This document shows positions 9,156 to 17,216 of a DNA stretch of 64,000 nucleotides, in pieces. Location of the stretch: contig JAZRGV010000019.1 in assembly GCA_045644465.1 (NCBI GenBank), forward strand, positions 1 through 64,000. The letters run 5' to 3'. The DNA is from HGM04593 sp045644465 (GTDB taxonomy: Bacteria > Bacteroidota > Bacteroidia > Bacteroidales > Bacteroidaceae). The position numbers and the translations under genes were made by a program. The first letter of the stretch is position 1; each line of letters starts with the position of its first letter. Under the pieces are notes generated by a model. The model did not search any database. It saw only the letters and a program-made list of their open reading frames with translations, and had not been told where the DNA came from.

Positions 9156-9743
9156 ATGAGCAATACAGAGAAGGAAATTCAAGAAGAGAATATCAACACA
9201 AAGGTTGATGCCACAAACGAAGAGATTACCAACGAAGAAACAGCTACTGCTGAACAGGAGAATACAGAACTGACTACAGAAGAAAAACTCCAGAAAGAAC
9301 TTGACGAAGCTAACGAAAAAGTTGCAGCTCTCGAGGATAAATACTTGCGTCAGGTGGCAGAGTTCGACAACTATCGCAAGCGTACAATCAAAGAGAAGGC
9401 CGAATTGATAAAGAACGGCAGTGAGCGTGCCATTGAATCGATATTGCCTGTTCTTGATGATTTCGAGCGCGCACTCAGCAATATGGCAAAAGATGAGAAT
9501 GCCAGCGAGATTATGACTGGAGTAGAGTTAATATACAATAAATTCGTGGGCATATTAAAGCAGAATGGTCTGCAAAAAATTGAAACAGAAGGTGCTGATT
9601 TCAATACAGACTATCACGAGGCTATTGCATTGATACCAACCCCCGATGAGAAAATGAAAGGCAAGGTATTGGACTGTGTTCAAGCCGGTTACACCCTAAA
9701 TGATAAAGTAATACGACATGCAAAAGTTGCTGTCGGTGAATAA
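9156..9743 (+). CDS. grpE: nucleotide exchange factor GrpE
   Basis: GrpE (195 residues) releases ADP from DnaK in the Hsp70 cycle. An acidic, disordered N-terminus (about 1-50) leads into a long coiled-coil helix (ELDEANEKVAALEDKYLRQV, then EFDNYRKRT) and a C-terminal four-helix and beta-wing region (VLDDFERAL; DYHEAI; VLDCVQAGYTLNDKVIRHAKVAVGE). These are family signatures. It is the first gene of grpE-dnaJ-folC, with 9 bases to dnaJ. dnaK itself is elsewhere, as is usual in Bacteroidetes. Confidence 0.95.
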   Translation: MSNTEKEIQEENINTKVDATNEEITNEETATAEQENTELTTEEKLQKELDEANEKVAALEDKYLRQVAEFDNYRKRTIKEKAELIKNGSERAIESILPVLDDFERALSNMAKDENASEIMTGVELIYNKFVGILKQNGLQKIETEGADFNTDYHEAIALIPTPDEKMKGKVLDCVQAGYTLNDKVIRHAKVAVGE

Positions 9744-9752
9744 TAGAACATT

Positions 9753-10901
9753 ATGGCAAAAAGAGATTACTATGAAGTGCTTGGCGTTGACAGAAACGCC
9801 TCGGCAAATGACATAAAGAAGGCATACCGCAAGCTTGCCATCCAGTACCACCCCGACAAAAACCCAGGTGACAAAGAGGCCGAAGAGAAGTTCAAGGAGG
9901 CAGCTGAGGCATATAGTGTACTCAGCGACGCTGACAAAAAGGCACGATACGACCAATTCGGTTTTGAAGGTGTAAGCGGAGCAGGTGCAGGTGGATTCAG
10001 CGGTGCTGGAATGGACATGAACGACATATTCTCTATGTTTGGCGACATATTCGGTGGACGAGGAGGATTTGGCGGTTTCGGAGGATTTGGCGGCGGAAGC
10101 GCCGGCCCACAGAAACACCGCGGAAGCGACCTTCGCGTAAAGGCAAAGCTCACACTGCAGGAGATTGCAAACGGCACCACAAAGAAGTTCAAACTAAAAA
10201 AATATGTTTCGTGCAGCCACTGCAACGGTAGCGGTGCAGAAGGTAATTCATACGAGACATGTCCCGAATGTAAAGGTACAGGCCGCGTAGTACGCACACA
10301 GCAGAGTTTCTTTGGAATGATGCGTAGCGAGGTTCCCTGCCCACACTGCCAGGGCGAAGGCAAGATTATAAAAAACAAATGCAACCATTGCCATGGCGAG
10401 GGTGTTATTTTAGGTGAAGAGGTTGTTGAGGTACAGATACCGGCAGGAGTTGTTGAGGGCATGCAGCTATCGATGCGCGGCAAAGGTAATGCAGGTAAAC
10501 GCGGTGGAATAAACGGCGACCTGCTCATCGTCATCGAAGAGGAGAAACACCCAGAACTTATACGCGACGAGAACGACCTTATCTATAGCTTGTTACTCGA
10601 CATCCCTACTGCTATATTGGGTGGTTTTGCAGAGATACCTACCATCGATGGTCGAGCAAAAGTAACCATCGATCCGGGAACACAGCCCGGCAAGGTTTTG
10701 CGCTTACGTGGCAAAGGCCTTCCCACACTCAACGGATATGGTAAGGGCGACATTGTTGTAAATATCAGCGTATATATACCCGAGACACTCTCTAAAGAGG
10801 AGAAAAAGACCATTGAAAACTTTAAAAACTCCGACAACTTCCGCCCTACAGAAAGTGTAAAGGAGAAGATATTCCGTCGCTTCAAGAGTTTTTTTGACTA
10901 A
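9753..10901 (+). CDS. dnaJ: chaperone DnaJ (Hsp40)
   Basis: A 382-residue type I J-protein that delivers clients to DnaK and stimulates its ATPase. The J domain (1-68) has HPD at 33-35. A Gly/Phe-rich linker follows (about 75-125, with repeated GGFGGF). The zinc-finger region has four CxxCxGxG-type motifs (CSHCNGSG, CPECKGTG, CPHCQGEG, CNHCHGEG), and the C-terminal substrate-binding domain includes DLLIVI and RLRGKGLP. All parts are intact. It sits between grpE and folC and is probably cotranscribed with both. Confidence 0.96.
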   Translation: MAKRDYYEVLGVDRNASANDIKKAYRKLAIQYHPDKNPGDKEAEEKFKEAAEAYSVLSDADKKARYDQFGFEGVSGAGAGGFSGAGMDMNDIFSMFGDIFGGRGGFGGFGGFGGGSAGPQKHRGSDLRVKAKLTLQEIANGTTKKFKLKKYVSCSHCNGSGAEGNSYETCPECKGTGRVVRTQQSFFGMMRSEVPCPHCQGEGKIIKNKCNHCHGEGVILGEEVVEVQIPAGVVEGMQLSMRGKGNAGKRGGINGDLLIVIEEEKHPELIRDENDLIYSLLLDIPTAILGGFAEIPTIDGRAKVTIDPGTQPGKVLRLRGKGLPTLNGYGKGDIVVNISVYIPETLSKEEKKTIENFKNSDNFRPTESVKEKIFRRFKSFFD

Positions 10902-10916
10902 CAATAATACAAAGGT

Positions 10917-12203
10917 ATGACATACGACGAAACTGTCACCTATCTGTTCAACTGCGCACCGCCCTTTCAGCAAGTAGGCGGTGCTGCTTACAAAGAGGGG
11001 TTATCAACAACAATAATGCTCGATAACCATTTGGGCAATCCGCATAAAAAATTCCGTACAATACACGTTGCCGGCACAAACGGAAAAGGTTCGACATCGC
11101 ACACTCTCGCAGCAATACTGCAAGAGAGTGGTTATAAGGTGGGATTATACACATCGCCACATCTCATTGATTTCAGAGAGCGCATGAGAGTAAACGGCAA
11201 CCCGGCAAGCAAAGAGTATGTAATAGACTTTGTATCAAAACACCGTACATTCTTTGAGCCGTTGCAACCATCATTCTTTGAGCTTACAACAGCTATGGCA
11301 TTCAACTACTTTGCAGAGCAAAAGGTTGACATCGCTATCATAGAGGTGGGACTTGGCGGAAGGCTCGACTGTACCAACATTATAAGGCCGGAGCTATGCG
11401 TAATAACAAACATAAGCCTTGACCATACGCAATTTCTTGGCACCACACTACAGGAGATTGCAAGTGAAAAGGCTGGAATAATAAAGAGCGGTATCCCTGT
11501 TGTTATTGGCGAAACCACCCCCGAGACTAAAAAAGTTTTTTCCGACAAAGCCAAGGATTGCGGTGCACCAATAATTTTTGCCGAAGAAGAGACTTTGCTC
11601 ACAGCGGCAACACCACTTGAGAACGGATATAAATATGAATCAAGCAGCTTTGGATCATTCACAGGCGAATTAGGTGGCGACTATCAACAGAAAAACACGA
11701 ACACACTGTTGTCTGCAATAAAAAAATTGCGTGAAAATGGATATGCCATAACCGACGAATCATTGCGAAAAGGATTTACAAATGTATGCAGTTTGACGGG
11801 CTTTATGGGACGTTGGCAGAAGATACAAGAAAATCCCCGTGTAGTATGTGATGCCGGGCATAATATCGGCGGTATCAAATACATTACGGAACAACTTGCA
11901 CGAGTTAAATGCAGAGAGCTACGCATTGTCTTTGGAATGGTAAACGATAAAGACATAACAAGCGTTCTGAAGATGATGCCGCAAAATGCTATATACTACT
12001 TTACACAGGCAAGCATCAAACGTGCCATGCCGGCCGAAGATTTAAAAAACATGGCCAAGCAGTATGGACTGACAGGTAACAGCTACCCCACCGTAACCGA
12101 AGCCTTAAAATCGGCAAAAGAAGAGAGCGATAACCAAGATTTTATTTTTGTAGGAGGAAGTTGTTTTATTGTCGCCGACCTGCTTTCAGCACTCGAAAAA
12201 TAG
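10917..12203 (+). CDS. folC: bifunctional folylpolyglutamate/dihydrofolate synthase
   Basis: FolC (428 residues) is a Mur-ligase-family enzyme that adds glutamate to dihydropteroate and to reduced folates. The P-loop is seen as VAGTNGKGSTSH, followed by GLYTSPHL, EVGLGGRLDCTN, the DHTQFLG metal-site motif, and the C-terminal VVCDAGHNIGG and GMVNDKD motifs. Length matches the family. It begins 15 bases after dnaJ and ends at a strong terminator, so it is the last gene of the heat-shock operon; a functional link to chaperones is not implied. Confidence 0.94.
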   Translation: MTYDETVTYLFNCAPPFQQVGGAAYKEGLSTTIMLDNHLGNPHKKFRTIHVAGTNGKGSTSHTLAAILQESGYKVGLYTSPHLIDFRERMRVNGNPASKEYVIDFVSKHRTFFEPLQPSFFELTTAMAFNYFAEQKVDIAIIEVGLGGRLDCTNIIRPELCVITNISLDHTQFLGTTLQEIASEKAGIIKSGIPVVIGETTPETKKVFSDKAKDCGAPIIFAEEETLLTAATPLENGYKYESSSFGSFTGELGGDYQQKNTNTLLSAIKKLRENGYAITDESLRKGFTNVCSLTGFMGRWQKIQENPRVVCDAGHNIGGIKYITEQLARVKCRELRIVFGMVNDKDITSVLKMMPQNAIYYFTQASIKRAMPAEDLKNMAKQYGLTGNSYPTVTEALKSAKEESDNQDFIFVGGSCFIVADLLSALEK

Positions 12204-12235
12204 CCTTTCCCTTTTGAATATAAGCAGTTACCGAA

Positions 12236-12286
12236 AACAATATTTCCGAAACGCAAACCGCAATCGGAAATATTGTTAATTTTTTA
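12236..12286 (+). terminator. rho-independent terminator after folC
   Basis: A 14-bp perfect stem (12236-12249 with 12264-12277, 14-base loop) is followed by a run of six T. It isolates the grpE-dnaJ-folC operon from the galactose genes. Confidence 0.85.
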
Positions 12287-12297
12287 TCCCAATTTTC

Positions 12298-12328
12298 TTT
12301 GAGATAAAACGTTTTTTTATTTTATTTG
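12298..12328 (+). promoter_or_regulatory. probable promoter of the galactose operon
   Basis: TTTG (12298-12301), 19 bases, then TTTATTTG (12321-12328), one mismatch from TAnnTTTG. It lies just after the folC terminator and about 30 bases before the galM ATG. Confidence 0.5.
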
Positions 12329-12359
12329 CGAGGAAATAGCTATTTAACCAATTTGTAAT

Positions 12360-13442
12360 ATGAATTGTACTGAAAACATCTCGCAGTTAAAAGCTGCCGA
12401 TTTCAAAAAAACAATCGGTGGCAAAGAAACAGCACTCTTTATTTTAAATAACAATCAAGGGTGCGAAGTTGCAATAACAAATTATGGCGGTGCAATATGT
12501 AGCATTATGGTTCCCGACAAGAACGGTAACTACGCCAATGTCATTCAAGGACACGATAGTATAGACAATCTCCTAAACAGCCCTGAGCCTTTCTTGAGCA
12601 CACTTGTAGGCCGATACGGCAACCGCATCTGCAAAGGAAAGTTCACTATTGACGGCAAAGAGTACAATCTTGCCATCAACAATGGCCCCAACCATTTGCA
12701 CGGTGGCCCTACTGGTTTCCACGCAAGAGTATGGGATGCTGAACAGCTTGATGCACAGACATTGAAGTTGCACTATCTTTCAGCCGATATGGAAGAAGGT
12801 TTCCCCGGCAATCTTGATGTAACAGTCGTTTACACATTCACAGACGACAACGAACTAAAAATTGAATATACAGGTACTACCGACAAAAAGACCGTTGTAA
12901 ACCTTACAAGCCACGGTTTCTTCTCACTTTCAGGTATTGCCAATCCAACAGCTACTATCGACAATCTTATTTGCGAAATCAACGCAGATTTCTTTGTTCC
13001 CATTGACGAGACATCTGTTCCTTACGGTTGCATAGCACCTGTTAAGGGCACAGCTTTCGATTTCACTACTCCAACAGCTGTTGGTGCACGCATCGATGCT
13101 GACGAAGAGCAAATCAAACATGGTGCAGGTTACGACCACTGTTATGTATTGAACAAGAGAGAGGTTGGCGAATTGAGTTTTGCAGCAAAGGTTACAGAGC
13201 CTGTCAGTGGCCGTACAATGGAAGTTTACACCACCGAACCGGGTGTTCAGGTATATACATCTAACTGGCATAGTGGTTTTGCCGGAGCACATGGTGCAAC
13301 ATTTCCAAAACGCAGTGCTATCTGTTTCGAGGCACAGTGTTTCCCCGACTCTCCTAACCGTGCACATTTCCCAAGCGTAGTTCTTTGCCCCGGAGAAGAA
13401 TACAAACAGGTTACTATATATAAGTTCGGCGTTGAGAAATAA
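12360..13442 (+). CDS. galM: aldose 1-epimerase (galactose mutarotase)
   Basis: GalM (360 residues) interconverts alpha- and beta-anomers of galactose or glucose, feeding the alpha form to galactokinase. Seen motifs: NYGGAICSI near the start, VGRYGNRICKGKF, NNGPNHLHGG (His-containing substrate loop), NLTSHGFFSL (catalytic-type His), the GYDHCYVL loop, and CFEAQCFPDSPNRAHFP with the general-base Glu. No signal peptide is evident, so it is cytoplasmic here. It is the first gene of galM-transporter-galK, the same order as in Bacteroides. Confidence 0.94.
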   Translation: MNCTENISQLKAADFKKTIGGKETALFILNNNQGCEVAITNYGGAICSIMVPDKNGNYANVIQGHDSIDNLLNSPEPFLSTLVGRYGNRICKGKFTIDGKEYNLAINNGPNHLHGGPTGFHARVWDAEQLDAQTLKLHYLSADMEEGFPGNLDVTVVYTFTDDNELKIEYTGTTDKKTVVNLTSHGFFSLSGIANPTATIDNLICEINADFFVPIDETSVPYGCIAPVKGTAFDFTTPTAVGARIDADEEQIKHGAGYDHCYVLNKREVGELSFAAKVTEPVSGRTMEVYTTEPGVQVYTSNWHSGFAGAHGATFPKRSAICFEAQCFPDSPNRAHFPSVVLCPGEEYKQVTIYKFGVEK

Positions 13443-13499
13443 ATAAGGACTTTTAATTCGGAAATATAAACATTAATAATAACTAAAATCTAAACAATC

Positions 13500-14768
13500 A
13501 TGAGTAATCAAAAGAAACAATGGGGAGCTATCATCGTTATGATTGCGCTCTTCGCAATGATTGCCTTTGTGACAAACTTGTGTACTCCAATGGCAACCAT
13601 CATCAAGAATCAAGGTCCAATCTCAAACGTTCTTGCACAGATTGGTAACTATGGTAACTTTATCGCATATTTGGTAATGGGTATCCCTGCCGGTATGCTT
13701 ATTGCAAAGTACGGTTACAAGAAGACTGCACTTATCGGTTTGGCTGTAGGTGCTACAGGTATCCTTATCCAGTGGGTAAGCGGTTTGCTCGATGTTGAGC
13801 AGAATTTGGGACTTGTATTTACAGTTTACCTTATTGGTGCATTCATTGCAGGTCTTTGTATGTGTATCCTTAACTGCGTTGTTAACCCAATGCTTAACCT
13901 TCTTGGTGGTGGCGGTAACAGCGGTAACCAGCTTATTCAGATTGGTGGTGTGTTCAACTCATCAGCAGCTGTAGCTTGCTACATCCTCATGGGTGCGCTT
14001 ATTTCTGATGCAACAAAGGCTAAGATTGCCGATGCAACTCCAGCCCTTATGATTGCGCTTGCAATCTTTGTTATTGCGTTCATCGTTATCCTCTTTACAA
14101 AGATCGACGAACCTGAGCAGGCTCCTGTTGAGATTAGCCTTATCAAGGGTGCTATGAGCTACCGTCACTTTGCTCTCGGTGCTTTGGCTATCTTCCTTTA
14201 TATGGGTATCGAGGTTGGTGTTCCCAACGCAGTACAGCAGATGTTGACATCAGCACCTTACTCTATCCCTGCCGGTACAGTAGGTATGATTGTTGCCGTT
14301 TACTGGTTTATGATGCTTATTGGTCGTTTCGTTGGTGCATCTATCGGTAGCAAGGTATCAAGCCGTGCTATGATTACAACAGTATCTATCGCAACATTGG
14401 TATTGGTATTGTTCGGTATGTACGCTCCTGCAGATGTTCTCGTAGCATTCCCTGGTGTTGATTGGGGTAAGCTCGAACTTATATGGCAGGATATTCCTGT
14501 AGGTATCTTCTCATTCTTGCTTGTTGGTCTTTGCACATCAGTTATGTGGGGTGCAATCTTCAACATGGCTGTTGAGGGATTGGGTAAATACACCGCTGTC
14601 GCATCAGGTATCTTCATGACAATGGTATTCGGTTGCGCTGTGATGATGGGTATCCAGGGCTACGTTGCAGACTTGACAAACTACATGACCAGCTTCTGGG
14701 TAGTGGTATTCTGCGCTGCATACATCTTGTTCTATGCACTTGTTGGTTCAAAACCTGCAAAGAAATAA
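13500..14768 (+). CDS. MFS sugar transporter, glucose/galactose type (FucP/GluP-like)
   Basis: A 422-residue inner-membrane protein with about 12 hydrophobic segments. Its pattern is that of the FHS/FucP branch of the major facilitator superfamily: GNFIAYLVMGIPAGMLIAKYGYKK in the first half with the inter-helix GYKK loop, and ALVGSKPAKK at the C-terminus. It is flanked by galM and galK at 57- and 46-base spacings, so proton- or sodium-coupled uptake of galactose (or glucose) is the likely role. Codon use is strongly biased toward a preferred set, like galK, suggesting high expression. Confidence 0.88.
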   Translation: MSNQKKQWGAIIVMIALFAMIAFVTNLCTPMATIIKNQGPISNVLAQIGNYGNFIAYLVMGIPAGMLIAKYGYKKTALIGLAVGATGILIQWVSGLLDVEQNLGLVFTVYLIGAFIAGLCMCILNCVVNPMLNLLGGGGNSGNQLIQIGGVFNSSAAVACYILMGALISDATKAKIADATPALMIALAIFVIAFIVILFTKIDEPEQAPVEISLIKGAMSYRHFALGALAIFLYMGIEVGVPNAVQQMLTSAPYSIPAGTVGMIVAVYWFMMLIGRFVGASIGSKVSSRAMITTVSIATLVLVLFGMYAPADVLVAFPGVDWGKLELIWQDIPVGIFSFLLVGLCTSVMWGAIFNMAVEGLGKYTAVASGIFMTMVFGCAVMMGIQGYVADLTNYMTSFWVVVFCAAYILFYALVGSKPAKK

Positions 14769-14814
14769 TTGATTCTGAAATAAATTATTGTTTAACAACA
14801 TAAAACTTATAACT

Positions 14815-15969
14815 ATGGATATAGAATTTGTAAGAAGCCGCTTTATCAAGCATTTCGACGGTACAACAGGAAGCATCTACGCCTCTCCAGGCCGTATTAA
14901 CCTGATTGGCGAGCACACTGACTATAACAATGGTTTCGTATTCCCAGGTGCTGTAAACAAAGGCATCATTGCTGAGATCAAACCTAACGGAACAGACAAG
15001 GTTTGTGCATACTCTATCGACGAGAAGGACTATGTAGAGTTCGGTTTGAAAGAGGAAGACGCACCACGCGCTTCATGGGCAAAGTACATCTTTGGTGTAT
15101 GCCGTGAGATGATTAAGCGTGGCGTTGACGTTAAGGGCTTCAACACAGCATTTGCAGGTGACGTTCCTCTCGGCGCAGGTATGTCTTCTTCAGCAGCTCT
15201 CGAGAGTACATATGCTTACGCATTGAACGATATGTTCGGCGACAACAAGGTTGACAAGTTCGAACTTGCAAAGGTTGGCCAGGCTACAGAGCACAACTAC
15301 GTAGGTGTAAACTGCGGTATCATGGACCAGTTCGCAAGCGTATTCGGCAAGGCTGGTAGCCTTATCCGTCTCGACTGCCGTTCATTGGAGTATCAGTACT
15401 TCCCATTCAAGCCACAGGGTTACAAGCTCGTTCTTTTGAACACATGCGTTAAGCACGAACTTGTTGGTTCACCATACAACGAGCGTCGTTTGAGCTGCGA
15501 GCGCGTAGCAGAGGTTATCAAGGCTAAACATCCTGAGGTTGAGTCTTTGCGCGATGCTAGCTTCGAGATGCTCGAAGAGGTTAAGGCGGAGTTGAAACCA
15601 GAGGATTACAACCGTGCTAAGTATGTTATCGGTGAGGTTGTTCGCGTACTCGACGTTTGCGCAGCTCTTGAGGCTGGTGACTACGAGACAGTAGGTAAGA
15701 AGATGTATGAGACACACTTTGGTTTGAGCAAAGACTATGAGGTAAGCTGCGAGGAGCTCGACTACCTTGTTGACGTTGCTATCGACTGCGGTGTAACCGG
15801 TTCACGTATGATGGGCGGTGGTTTCGGTGGCTGTACAATCAACCTTGTAAAAGAGGAATTGTATGAAGTATTCATCGAAGAGGCAGAGAAACGTTACAAA
15901 GAGAAATATGGTAAATCTCCAAAGGTTTACGATGTTGTAATTGGCGACGGTTCACGCAAGATCTGCTAA
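14815..15969 (+). CDS. galK: galactokinase
   Basis: GalK (384 residues) is a GHMP kinase that phosphorylates alpha-D-galactose to galactose-1-phosphate, the first committed step of the Leloir pathway. Seen: the GRINLIGEHTDYNNG substrate signature, the PLGAGMSSSAALES phosphate-binding loop, CGIMDQFASVFG, and the C-terminal TGSRMMGGGFGGCTI motif. I use ATG 14815 because the conserved N-terminus starts there; a longer TTG-initiated reading at 14788 is unsupported. galT and galE are not in this window. A hairpin follows the stop. Confidence 0.96.
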   Translation: MDIEFVRSRFIKHFDGTTGSIYASPGRINLIGEHTDYNNGFVFPGAVNKGIIAEIKPNGTDKVCAYSIDEKDYVEFGLKEEDAPRASWAKYIFGVCREMIKRGVDVKGFNTAFAGDVPLGAGMSSSAALESTYAYALNDMFGDNKVDKFELAKVGQATEHNYVGVNCGIMDQFASVFGKAGSLIRLDCRSLEYQYFPFKPQGYKLVLLNTCVKHELVGSPYNERRLSCERVAEVIKAKHPEVESLRDASFEMLEEVKAELKPEDYNRAKYVIGEVVRVLDVCAALEAGDYETVGKKMYETHFGLSKDYEVSCEELDYLVDVAIDCGVTGSRMMGGGFGGCTINLVKEELYEVFIEEAEKRYKEKYGKSPKVYDVVIGDGSRKIC

Positions 15970-15990
15970 TTAATTATTAATCACAACATT

Positions 15991-16030
15991 ATAATATGGC
16001 GGTTGTTTTCAATCGCCATATTATGGTTTT
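15991..16030 (+). terminator. hairpin after galK, weak terminator or attenuator
   Basis: An 11-bp perfect stem (15991-16001 with 16014-16024, 12-base loop) is followed by only four T. It lies between galK and the lipoprotein gene and may limit read-through rather than fully stop it. Confidence 0.6.
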
Positions 16031-16043
16031 AAATAGAACAAAA

Positions 16044-17033
16044 ATGAAAAGAAGTACTATTCATAGCATAGTATTGGTATTAGGCATTCTTTTCCTATTC
16101 CAGTCGTGCAACAACACAAAGTTTGAGGAGCCTGCATATGAAGCAATAAGTGCTAAATATATCATAGCAGACAATGATGCTGAGATAAAATCATTGGAAC
16201 TCTCGGCTAGTGGCAACTATATTATTGTTAGAAATAACGGATATTACGGAAACTTCACCATCAGTTCAAGAGATGCCTTTGTAAACAACCTGCTTATATC
16301 CAAGGCAACAAGAACACGTTCGGCTGAATACGAGAACATAATATATGGCAAGTTCACTCAGATAGATGAGAACAAGTATGAACTTGAAGGTTATGGTACT
16401 GTTGTTATTACAGAAACCGAAAACGAAGTGTACGACCTTGAGATTGTACGCAAAAATGGCAAGACACTGAATGTTGGAGCGCAAAAAGAAGAAAAATTCA
16501 CTGACAGTGCTGCAACAAACAACCTATGCCGTACCTGGAAGATTACAAAGGTGGGCTTGAGAGTGAAACTAGGTTTCATAAAATTCACAAAGCTGATAGC
16601 CCACGAGAAAATCGACGAACTGCTTAAGGATTATATGAGAACAGCCATAGAGGCCAGCGGCGAGGAACTTAATGAAGAAGAGATGAACGAAGCTGTAGAT
16701 GAGGCTGTACGAGATTATAATGAGAGTAAACCAATATCTATGATCTTTACAAAATCGGGTTCTTATATGGTGGAATACCAGAACGGTGAACTCGGAATCT
16801 CAACATGGAGATGGGAGAACGAAGACGAAGGTATTTTCCGTTACTCATGGAACACCGAAGACATCAATAGCGAGAATCTTGGTGGAGTATGTACCGTATC
16901 ATACAAAAAGGGATTGCTACTGATAACAGAAACATTGGGTGCTGAAAGCGAAGATGATTATTACGAAGAAGAGGAGGAAGATGAAGGTTTTGCATCAATA
17001 AGCATTCTCTGGGGATTAGAGGAAGTTAAATAA
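16044..17033 (+). CDS. lipoprotein of unknown function
   Basis: A 329-residue protein with a lipoprotein signal peptide: basic start MKRST, hydrophobic core, then the lipobox LFQSC (Cys near residue 21). I chose ATG 16044 because it starts directly at the signal peptide; the upstream alternative would run through the galK hairpin. The mature part is hydrophilic and beta-rich, with an acidic run near the C-terminus (DDYYEEEEEDE). The Cys-Asn-Asn start after the lipobox lacks an obvious surface-export acidic signature, so a periplasmic-side outer-membrane location is as likely as the cell surface. I do not recognise the family. It is followed by a strong terminator, so it may be an extra gene of the galactose transcript. 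Confidence 0.75.
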   Translation: MKRSTIHSIVLVLGILFLFQSCNNTKFEEPAYEAISAKYIIADNDAEIKSLELSASGNYIIVRNNGYYGNFTISSRDAFVNNLLISKATRTRSAEYENIIYGKFTQIDENKYELEGYGTVVITETENEVYDLEIVRKNGKTLNVGAQKEEKFTDSAATNNLCRTWKITKVGLRVKLGFIKFTKLIAHEKIDELLKDYMRTAIEASGEELNEEEMNEAVDEAVRDYNESKPISMIFTKSGSYMVEYQNGELGISTWRWENEDEGIFRYSWNTEDINSENLGGVCTVSYKKGLLLITETLGAESEDDYYEEEEEDEGFASISILWGLEEVK

Positions 17034-17120
17034 CAGAACTATTAAAAGAATTATACGATTCTGCTTAATTATTAATTTCTTCCATATATTTGAAAACAAT
17101 AAAAGTGGATAAGAAACAAA

Positions 17121-17153
17121 CAGGAGTAACCTTGTCAAGGTTACTCCTGTTTT
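17121..17153 (+). terminator. rho-independent terminator after the lipoprotein gene
   Basis: A 13-bp perfect stem (17121-17133 with 17137-17149, three-base loop) is followed by TTTT. Upstream A-rich DNA makes it potentially bidirectional. Confidence 0.85.
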
Positions 17154-17216
17154 AAATAACAAAACTTTTATATTAAGAACAGATTTTGTACATTCGCTGA
17201 ACAAAACAAAACAACC

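Noticed and set aside
9770..10534. Minus-strand open frame of 254 codons
   Set aside because: Antisense shadow of dnaJ; Pro/Ser-rich from the reverse reading of Gly-rich codons.
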